Positions 58,884-64,000 of a stretch of 64,000 nucleotides of DNA are shown here, piece by piece. The stretch comes from Conyzicola lurida (GTDB lineage Bacteria > Actinomycetota > Actinomycetes > Actinomycetales > Microbacteriaceae). The DNA lies in the NCBI RefSeq assembly GCF_014204935.1, contig NZ_JACHMJ010000001.1, forward strand, positions 2,418,001 through 2,482,000, read 5' to 3'. The position numbers and the translations under genes are program-made. Position 1 is the first letter of the stretch, and every line of letters starts with the position of its first letter. The notes under the pieces were generated by a model. The model was not told the DNA's origin and ran no database searches. It saw nothing but the letters and a program-made list of their open reading frames with translations.

Positions 58884-60070
58884 TGGCGCACACCTCCGTC
58901 GACGAGCACGCGGCGCTGATCCGCTCCCTCGTCGCGCTGCCGACGACGACAGAGACGGTCGACCTGTGGTCGGCGCTCGGCCGCGTCACCGTCGCGCCGA
59001 TCCTCTCCCCCGTCGACCTGCCGCTGTTCCGCAACTCGCAGATGGACGGGTTCGCCGTGCGTTCCGCCGAGGTCTCCGCGGGCACCTCGCTGCCGATCGT
59101 CGGCGAGGTCGCCGCGAGCCCCGGCGAGCCCGCGCCGCTCGAGCCGGGCACCACCGTGCGCATCATGACCGGGGCCATGGTCCCCGCGGGGGCCGACGCC
59201 GTCATTCCCGTCGAGGACACCACCGTCGTCGGCGGCACGGTCACCATCCACCGCGCACGCTCGCTCGGCGAGTACGTGCGCGACCGCGGCTCCGACACCC
59301 GCGAGGGCGACGAGCTGCTGCCCGCCGGGCTCCGGCTCGCGTCGCGCCACCTCGCCGTGCTCGCCGCCGCAGGTATCGCCCGGGTCGAGGTGCGCACCCG
59401 CCTGCGCGCGGTGGTCATCTCCACGGGCGCCGAACTCACCCGGCCCGAGCACGGCGTCGCGATCCTGCCCGGCCAGATCTACGACTCGAACAGCGTCGCG
59501 CTCGACGCCGCGGCCCGCGCGGCCGGGGCCGACGTCACCCACGCGCTGTTCAACGGCAACGACGAGTCGTCGGAGCTGCGCGGCGCCATGCTCGTCGCGT
59601 CATCCGATGCCGATCTCATCCTCACCTCGGGCGGGATCTCGATGGGCGAGCACGAGGTGGTGCGCGACTTCCTCGGCGAGATCGGCGGGGCGATCGGGCA
59701 CATCGCGATGCAACCCGGCGGACCGCAGGCGACCGGCACTTTCGCGGGGGTGCCGATCGTCAGCTTCCCCGGGAATCCGGTCAGCACGCAGATCTCGTTC
59801 GAGGTGTTCGTGGCCCCGATCCTGCGCGAGTACGCCGGGCTGCCCGCCGCCGTGCGGGTGTCGCGCGAGCTGACCGTCGACGTGCGGTCCATCCCGGGCA
59901 AACGCCAGTTTCTGCGCGGACGCACGGTCGGCGGTGGCAGAGTGGAACCCGTCGCCGGGCCGAGCTCGCACCTCGTCGCCGGGATGGCCGCATCCGATGT
60001 CCTGATCGATGTGCCGGAAACCACCACCGAACTGAAAGCGGGCGACACCGTGGAAACGATCGAACTGTGA
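58883..60070 (+). CDS. moeA: Molybdopterin molybdotransferase
   Basis: A 395-residue MoeA protein that inserts molybdate into adenylated molybdopterin. The N-terminal signature SQMDGFAVRSAEV, the domain with GTTVRIMTGAMVPAGADAVIP, the active-site region LILTSGGISMGEHEVV and the SFPGNPVSTQISFEVFV motif are all present. Its ATG overlaps the moeZ stop and its stop overlaps the GTG of the next gene. Length and motifs are normal. Confidence 0.96.
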   Translation: MAHTSVDEHAALIRSLVALPTTTETVDLWSALGRVTVAPILSPVDLPLFRNSQMDGFAVRSAEVSAGTSLPIVGEVAASPGEPAPLEPGTTVRIMTGAMVPAGADAVIPVEDTTVVGGTVTIHRARSLGEYVRDRGSDTREGDELLPAGLRLASRHLAVLAAAGIARVEVRTRLRAVVISTGAELTRPEHGVAILPGQIYDSNSVALDAAARAAGADVTHALFNGNDESSELRGAMLVASSDADLILTSGGISMGEHEVVRDFLGEIGGAIGHIAMQPGGPQATGTFAGVPIVSFPGNPVSTQISFEVFVAPILREYAGLPAAVRVSRELTVDVRSIPGKRQFLRGRTVGGGRVEPVAGPSSHLVAGMAASDVLIDVPETTTELKAGDTVETIEL

Positions 60071-61116
60071 GCGGCGCCCTCACGCACCTGGACTCCGACG
60101 GCCGCGCCCGCATGGTCGACGTCGGCAACAAAGAAATCACCAAGCGCAGCGCCACCGCGACCGGACGCGTCGTCACCCGGCCCGACGTCATCGCCCTCGT
60201 GCGCGCCGACGACCTGCCGAAGGCCGACGTACTCGCCACCGCGCGCATCGCCGGCATCTCGGGCGCCAAGAAGACCAGCGAGCTCATCCCGCTCTGCCAC
60301 CAGATCCCGCTCTCGTCGGTCAAGGTCGACTTCGACTTCACCGCCGACTCGATCCTCATCACGGCGACCGCGAAGACCGTCGGGCAGACCGGAGTCGAGA
60401 TGGAGGCGCTGACCGCCGTCACGGTCGCCGCCCTCACCCTGCACGACATGATCAAAGCGGTGGATGCCGCAGCGACCATGACCGACATCCAGCTGCGCGA
60501 CAAGACGGGCGGCAAGCACGGACACTGGACGCGTCCCGCTGCCTCGGTCCCCCCGGTCCCCTCGCCTGTCGACGGGCAGCCCGCCGACGGGCAGCCCGCC
60601 GAGGCCCAGCCCACCAAACGCCCCCGCCGCGCCAAGCCCCGGCTCAACACCGCGGCCGTCGTCGTGGCGTCGACCGCCGGCGCCGCGGGAACCCGTGCCG
60701 ACACGACCGGCCCGGTGATCGCCGAGTGGCTGGTCGCCGCCGGGTACACCGTGGACGCCGTGACCGTGGTGGCCGACGCCGACATCGCGGCCGAGCTGGC
60801 CCGCGTCGTGAAGACCGCGCCCTCCGTCATCCTGACCACCGGGGGAACCGGCGTCAGCCCCACCGACCGCACGCCGGAGGCCACGCTCGCCCTTCTCGAC
60901 CGGGAGCTGCCGGGCGTCGCCGAGGCGATCCGCGCGCACGGCCAGGCGTCCACGCCGATGGCCGCGCTCAGCCGCGCCGTCGCCGGGACCGCGCGCAACA
61001 CCGTGATCGTCAACCTGCCCGGTTCGCCCGGCGGGGTCGACGACGGGCTGGCCGTGCTCGCCGACGTGCTGCCGCACCTCGTGGCGCAGGTCTCGGGCGG
61101 GGGGCCGCATGTCTGA
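60067..61116 (+). CDS. moaCB: MoaC-MoaB fusion: cyclic pyranopterin phosphate synthase / molybdopterin adenylyltransferase
   Basis: A 349-residue bifunctional protein. Residues 1-155 are MoaC, with RMVDVGNKEIT, IPLCHQIPLSSVKVD and GVEMEALTAVTVAALTLHDMIKA (active-site Lys/Asp region). A Pro/Gln/Asp-rich linker (about 158-190) contains a tandem DGQPA duplication. Residues 200-349 are a MoaB/Mog domain with VASTAGAAGTRADTTGPV, TTGGTGVSPTDRTPEA and NLPGSPGGVDDGL. It would act before MoaD/E (MoaC) and after them (Mog step). It starts at GTG 60067 and overlaps moaE by 8 bp. Confidence 0.94.
   Translation: MSGALTHLDSDGRARMVDVGNKEITKRSATATGRVVTRPDVIALVRADDLPKADVLATARIAGISGAKKTSELIPLCHQIPLSSVKVDFDFTADSILITATAKTVGQTGVEMEALTAVTVAALTLHDMIKAVDAAATMTDIQLRDKTGGKHGHWTRPAASVPPVPSPVDGQPADGQPAEAQPTKRPRRAKPRLNTAAVVVASTAGAAGTRADTTGPVIAEWLVAAGYTVDAVTVVADADIAAELARVVKTAPSVILTTGGTGVSPTDRTPEATLALLDRELPGVAEAIRAHGQASTPMAALSRAVAGTARNTVIVNLPGSPGGVDDGLAVLADVLPHLVAQVSGGGPHV
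60571..60600 (+). repeat. 15-bp tandem duplication in the MoaC-MoaB linker
   Basis: GACGGGCAGCCCGCC occurs twice head to tail (60571-60585 and 60586-60600), encoding DGQPADGQPA in the inter-domain linker; a decayed third unit (GAGGCCCAGCCC) follows. Confidence 0.85.
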
Positions 61117-61561
61117 GAAATCATCCCCGGTCCCTGAGCTTGTCGAAGGGCCCGAAATCCTCTCCCACATCGCCGACACCCCCATCGACGCCGCCCCGCT
61201 CGAGGACTTCGTCCTGACCCCGGCGAACGGGGCGCTCGTGACGTTCCGCGGGATCGTGCGCAACCACGACCACGGCGAGGCCGTCTCGGCGCTGGAGTAC
61301 CAGGCGCACCCCGAAGCCGAGCGGTTCCTGGCCGAGGCCTGCGCGACCGTCGCCGCGGAAACCGGCCTGCGCATCGCCGCCGTGCACCGCACCGGTCCGC
61401 TCGCGATCGGGGACACCGCGCTCGTCGCCGCAGCCGCCGCCCCGCACCGCGCCGAGGCCTTCGCCGCGTGCGAGCGGCTCGTCGAGATCGTCAAGCAGAC
61501 GGTTCCGATCTGGAAGCGCCAGCACCTCGCCACCGGCACGACGGAGTGGGTCGGGCTGTAG
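61109..61561 (+). CDS. moaE: Molybdopterin synthase large subunit
   Basis: A 150-residue MoaE protein that joins with thiocarboxylated MoaD to add dithiolene sulfur. Family motifs are GALVTFRGIVRNHDHGEAV, EYQAHPEAERFLAE, RIAAVHRTGPLAIGDTALV and WKRQHLATGTTEWVGL with the catalytic Lys. The N-terminal residues about 6-15 (SPVPELVEGP) are the translation of a palindromic repeat arm at 61129-61153, giving this protein an unusual leader that may be inert. It overlaps moaCB by 8 bp. Confidence 0.95.
   Translation: MSEKSSPVPELVEGPEILSHIADTPIDAAPLEDFVLTPANGALVTFRGIVRNHDHGEAVSALEYQAHPEAERFLAEACATVAAETGLRIAAVHRTGPLAIGDTALVAAAAAPHRAEAFAACERLVEIVKQTVPIWKRQHLATGTTEWVGL
61129..61153. repeat. Palindromic repeat arm inside moaE
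   Basis: GGTCCCTGAGCTTGTCGAAGG (61129-61149), the CCCTGAG sub-family, is translated as PVPELVEG near the MoaE N-terminus. Only one arm is present. Confidence 0.8.
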
Positions 61562-61579
61562 CGCCGAAGCCCCTCCCGC

Positions 61580-61637
61580 TCGTTTCGCCCGAAAGCGCCC
61601 CACTTTTCGCGCAACGGCACGTTTTCGGGCGAAACGA
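61580..61637. repeat. 15-bp inverted repeat TCGTTTCGCCCGAAA
   Basis: Arms 61580-61594 and 61623-61637 are exact complements around 28 nt. Located just after the moaE stop; could fold in the 3-prime end of the operon transcript. It differs from the other two repeat families. Confidence 0.75.
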
Positions 61638-61651
61638 CGACCGCGCGAGTC

Positions 61652-61710
61652 CTCATCGGCGGCATAATGCTCTTGCGACGGCGCGGGAGGAGCATTTTGC
61701 CGCGAATGAG
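61652..61710. repeat. Diverged copy of the second inverted-repeat family
   Basis: CTCATCGGCGGCATAATGCTC (61652-61672) faces GAGCATTTTGCCGCGAATGAG (61690-61710), 18 of 21 positions pairing. Both arms resemble the perfect copy at 25527-25585. Confidence 0.75.
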
Positions 61711-61766
61711 GGCGCGGGCGACCGCGTCGGCGCGCGCTACGGGCGGGTGCGGCCGGGCGTGCCGGG

Positions 61767-61793
61767 CGCGCCCGGCGCGCCCGGCGCGCCCGG
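61767..61793. repeat. Three tandem 9-bp units CGCGCCCGG
   Basis: Exact head-to-tail units in the moaE-moaD intergenic region, preceded by a partial unit CGTGCCGGG. No coding role is seen. Confidence 0.8.
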
Positions 61794-61810
61794 CACGGCA
61801 GCCGCCGCGA

Positions 61811-62053
61811 TCAGCCGCCGGCGAAGGGCGGCAGCACGTCCACGCGCTGGCCGAGGGTGCGCGCGTCGTCGCGGCTCACGATCCCGTCGACGAGGAACGA
61901 CCCGGAGGCCAGCACCCGCGCCATCGCGTCACCGTACTTGGCGACGAGCTCGCCGCGCAGCTGGCCGACCGTCTCGAGTGCCGGCAGTGTCTCTTCGAGC
62001 CGGCCCGCGGCATCCGCCGCTGCGGCGAAGTAGCGGACGACGACCTCAGCCAC
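61811..62053 (-). CDS. moaD: Molybdopterin synthase small subunit (MoaD, ThiS-like)
   Basis: An 80-residue ubiquitin-fold sulfur carrier ending in the required Gly-Gly ([10 protein letters not shown]). The fold starts [14 protein letters not shown], and [24 protein letters not shown] matches the MoaD core. MoeZ would adenylate and sulfurate its C-terminus for use by MoaE. The start overlaps the end of moaA by 8 bp, so it is in a moaA-moaD operon on the strand opposite moaE. Confidence 0.93.
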   Translation of the reverse strand: MAEVVVRYFAAAADAAGRLEETLPALETVGQLRGELVAKYGDAMARVLASGSFLVDGIVSRDDARTLGQRVDVLPPFAGG

Positions 62054-63113
62054 CGATCGCGCCCATGCTGCGGACGGGGCGCACGAAGTCGGCGCGGTCC
62101 ATGCCGTGTCCGGCCTGCTTGCCCCACATCGCCGCGCGCCACCAGTCGGCGATGACCGCGTCGGAGGCGTCCCCGCGGAGCAGAGCGCGCAGGTCGGTCT
62201 CGTCGTCGCCGAAGAGGCAGGAGCGCACGGTGCCCTCGGCGGTGAGGCGGGTGCGGTCGCAGGCCTCGCAGAACGAGCGGGTCACCGAGGCGATGATGCC
62301 GACCGTGGCCGGGCCGCCGTCGACGATCCACTCTTCGGCGGGGGCCGAGGGGTCCTCGCGGTGCGGCTGGGTGAGCACGAAGCGCGACGACAGGATGTCG
62401 AGCAGCTCGGCCGCGTCGACCATGTTGTCGCGCGCCCAGGCCTCGTCGGCGTCGAGCGGCATCTGCTCGATGAAGCGCAGGCGCACGCCGTTGGCGACCG
62501 ACCACTCGAGCAGGTCGAGCGCGCCGCCGAGGGTGTCGCGCATCAGCACGGCGTTGATCTTGAGCGGGGTGAGCCCCGCGCGCTTCGCGGCTTCGATGCC
62601 GGCGAAGACCGACGGGAGACGGTCGCGGCGGGTGAGCCGGGCGAAATGGTCGCGGTCGACGGTGTCGAGCGAGATGTTGACGCGGGTGAGGCCGGCGGCG
62701 ACGAGATCGCCGACGCGCTTGTCGAGGCCGATGCCGTTCGTGGTCATCGAGATCGAGGCGCCGTCCGCGACCTCGGCGCTGCGCGCGATGATCTCGACGA
62801 GGTCGTTGCGCATAAGCGGCTCGCCGCCGGTGAAGCGGATGTCGCGGACACCGAGGTCACGCACGGCGATGCCGACCAGCCGGCCGATCTCGACGGCGGT
62901 GAGCAGGTTCTCGCGGGCGATCGCGGGGAGGCCCGCCTCCGGCATGCAGTAGGTGCAACGCAGCGAGCACTTCTCGGTGATGGACACCCGCAGGTCGCGC
63001 GCCTCGCGGCCGAACTTGTCGACCAGCCCCGCGACATCCGGACGCCCGTGCATCGACGGCATCGTGCCGGGGTCGCGTCGGATCATCGGGATACCGAGTC
63101 CGAGGCGAGTCAT
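62046..63113 (-). CDS. moaA: GTP 3,8-cyclase
   Basis: A 355-residue radical SAM enzyme, first in molybdenum cofactor synthesis. The N-terminal cluster is Cys49-x3-Cys53-x2-Cys56 in [16 protein letters not shown]. The C-terminal cluster ligands lie in [15 protein letters not shown] and [13 protein letters not shown], and the protein ends in the essential Gly-Gly (SMGAIGG). Residues 1-40 precede the usual start of the fold. TAGGGT 6 nt before the ATG suggests a leaderless transcript. Confidence 0.96.
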   Translation of the reverse strand: MTRLGLGIPMIRRDPGTMPSMHGRPDVAGLVDKFGREARDLRVSITEKCSLRCTYCMPEAGLPAIARENLLTAVEIGRLVGIAVRDLGVRDIRFTGGEPLMRNDLVEIIARSAEVADGASISMTTNGIGLDKRVGDLVAAGLTRVNISLDTVDRDHFARLTRRDRLPSVFAGIEAAKRAGLTPLKINAVLMRDTLGGALDLLEWSVANGVRLRFIEQMPLDADEAWARDNMVDAAELLDILSSRFVLTQPHREDPSAPAEEWIVDGGPATVGIIASVTRSFCEACDRTRLTAEGTVRSCLFGDDETDLRALLRGDASDAVIADWWRAAMWGKQAGHGMDRADFVRPVRSMGAIGG

Positions 63114-63119
63114 GTAGCA

Positions 63120-63125
63120 ACCCTA
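63120..63125 (-). promoter_or_regulatory. -10 element, probable leaderless promoter of moaAD
   Basis: TAGGGT on the minus strand is separated from the moaA ATG by the 6-nt spacer TGCTAC. Confidence 0.5.
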
Positions 63126-63173
63126 GTTCGTGCCGGGTGGGAACACGCGATGCACGACACCCCCGCGGCTGGA

Positions 63174-63179
63174 TAGGCT
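63174..63179 (+). promoter_or_regulatory. -10 element of the sulfite-oxidase-fold gene
   Basis: TAGGCT lies 24 nt before the ATG at 63204; the leader carries the ribosome site AAGGGG (63191-63196). Confidence 0.45.
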
Positions 63180-63203
63180 GGCCACAACGAAAGGGGCACC
63201 GAC

Positions 63204-63797
63204 ATGGGCATCATCTCTCGCGGTTTTTCTGGGCGTTCTCGGGAGCACAACCCCGACCTACCTCCGGGGCAGTTTCTGACCACCGACTTCCCGGTGCTCT
63301 CCGCCGGTCCGACTCCCCGTATCGACACGGACGAGTGGGAGTTCACCATCTCCACGGAGAAGGGCACCACGCACCACTGGACCTGGGCCGAACTGATGGC
63401 GCTTCCCATCGAAGACATCGCCACCGACATCCACTGCGTCACCCGCTGGTCGAAGTTCGGCACCTCGTGGCGCGGCGTCTCGCTCGACACCCTGTTTAAG
63501 GACGTCGACACCAGCTACGGCTACACGATGATCCACTCCTACGGCGGCTACACGACCAACGTGCCGCTCGCCGACCTCATGGGCGGCAAGGCCTGGATCG
63601 CGTTCGAGTTCGACGGCGAACCGCTGCACCCCGAGCACGGCGGTCCCGCGCGCCTGCTCGTGCCGCACCTCTACTTCTGGAAGAGCGCCAAGTGGGTGCG
63701 CGGCATCGAGATGCACAAGAGCGACGACCCCGGATTCTGGGAGCAGAACGGCTACAACATCTACGGCGACCCGTGGAAAGAACAGCGTTACTGGTGA
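63204..63797 (+). CDS. Sulfite-oxidase-fold molybdopterin oxidoreductase
   Basis: A 197-residue single-domain enzyme of the sulfite oxidase/YedY (MsrP) superfamily. The Mo-ligand Cys is Cys78 in DIHCVTRWSKFGTSWRGV, and HPEHGGPARLLVPHLYFWKSAKWVRGIE is the characteristic second half of the domain. There is no signal peptide or Tat motif, so it appears cytoplasmic, and no heme or dimerisation domain. Its stop overlaps the next gene, a flavin reductase, which suggests an electron donor or acceptor. The substrate is unknown. Confidence 0.9.
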   Translation: MGIISRGFSGRSREHNPDLPPGQFLTTDFPVLSAGPTPRIDTDEWEFTISTEKGTTHHWTWAELMALPIEDIATDIHCVTRWSKFGTSWRGVSLDTLFKDVDTSYGYTMIHSYGGYTTNVPLADLMGGKAWIAFEFDGEPLHPEHGGPARLLVPHLYFWKSAKWVRGIEMHKSDDPGFWEQNGYNIYGDPWKEQRYW

Positions 63798-64000
63798 GCG
63801 TTGACTCTGTCGGCACCTGGAAGGTCGGCACCGTCACGGCCGTGCGCTCGGAGACGCCCACGGGACGCAGCATCGAGATCGACGTTCCCGGGTGGGGTGG
63901 CAACCTCGCCGGCCAGCACCTCGACGTGCGGTTGACCGCGCCCGACGGGTACCAGGCGGTGCGGTCGTACTCGATCGCCTCCGCCGACGCGACCGACCAC
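63794..64000 (+). CDS. Ferredoxin-NADP reductase-type oxidoreductase (partial)
   Basis: The first 69 residues of a gene cut by the window end. The GTG at 63794 overlaps the preceding stop. The visible part is a FAD-binding beta barrel: WKVGTVTAVRSETPTGRSIE, LAGQHLDVRL and the flavin-binding RSYSIAS (canonical RxYS). It is probably an FAD/NAD(P) reductase that passes electrons with the sulfite-oxidase-fold enzyme. The rest, and any 2Fe-2S domain, lie outside. Confidence 0.85.
   Translation, partial: MSVDSVGTWKVGTVTAVRSETPTGRSIEIDVPGWGGNLAGQHLDVRLTAPDGYQAVRSYSIASADATDH

Noticed and set aside
63114-63203. Molybdenum cofactor riboswitch before moaA
   Set aside because: The moaA start is preceded by a -10 element at 6 nt, leaving no room for a leader RNA, and only about 90 bp separate it from the divergent gene.

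Overview
The window is a very GC-rich actinobacterial chromosome segment with about 70 densely packed genes. I infer family Microbacteriaceae from three things: the high GC content, the many short palindromes built on TTTCGACAGGCTCAA, and frequent 4-bp ATGA/GTGA gene overlaps. I see no rRNA, tRNA, CRISPR array, transposase, integrase or phage gene, so it reads as ordinary chromosome.

Layout. 0-8 kb: lipoprotein, MFS transporter, FAH-family hydrolase, aldo/keto reductase, a two-component system, then leuB-ilvE. 8-18 kb: small membrane protein, drug-type MFS pump with divergent TetR and a clear operator, glycerol dehydrogenase, serA, DoxX-like protein, a glycine betaine/proline ABC transporter (proVWX) closed by a good intrinsic terminator, and two small membrane proteins. 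18-29 kb: a large exported lamin-tail/metallophosphoesterase protein, a xanthine-dehydrogenase-type FAD subunit plus a fused 2Fe-2S/molybdopterin subunit, xdhC, a DUF3467 gene, and a tetR/acetoacetate-decarboxylase-like/SDR operon. 29-42 kb: SDR, alpha/beta hydrolase with divergent TetR, MFS-allB-uox-guaD, a MetE-like protein, and a minus-strand operon uraD-uraH-MFS-Ser/Thr kinase-lipoprotein, with mocA divergent from it. 42-50 kb: MerR/SDR pair, hxlB-hxlA with a divergent pseudokinase-LuxR regulator, small genes, and pucG-allC-rpiR. 50-64 kb: a 48-residue protein, formamidase plus a fused AtzH-amidase, DUF1275 protein, modE-like-modABC, moeZ-moeA-moaCB-moaE, moaA-moaD, and a sulfite-oxidase-fold enzyme with its reductase (cut by the window end).

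Two themes connect the genes. First, purine catabolism is almost complete in several transcription units: guanine deaminase, xanthine dehydrogenase, urate oxidase, HIU hydrolase, OHCU decarboxylase, allantoinase, allantoate amidohydrolase and ureidoglycine-glyoxylate aminotransferase. Second, molybdate uptake and cofactor synthesis (modABC, moaA, moaCB, moaD, moaE, moeA, moeZ, mocA, xdhC) would supply xanthine dehydrogenase and the sulfite-oxidase-fold enzyme.

The most unusual signals are: a transmembrane Ser/Thr kinase and a coiled-coil lipoprotein locked into the urate-degradation operon; a degenerate histidine-kinase/LuxR hybrid facing the hexulose-phosphate genes across a palindrome; palindromic repeats that are translated inside two proteins and supply the stop codon of several genes; and a recurrent TANNNT hexamer 5-7 nt upstream of about twenty start codons, which suggests widespread leaderless transcription.
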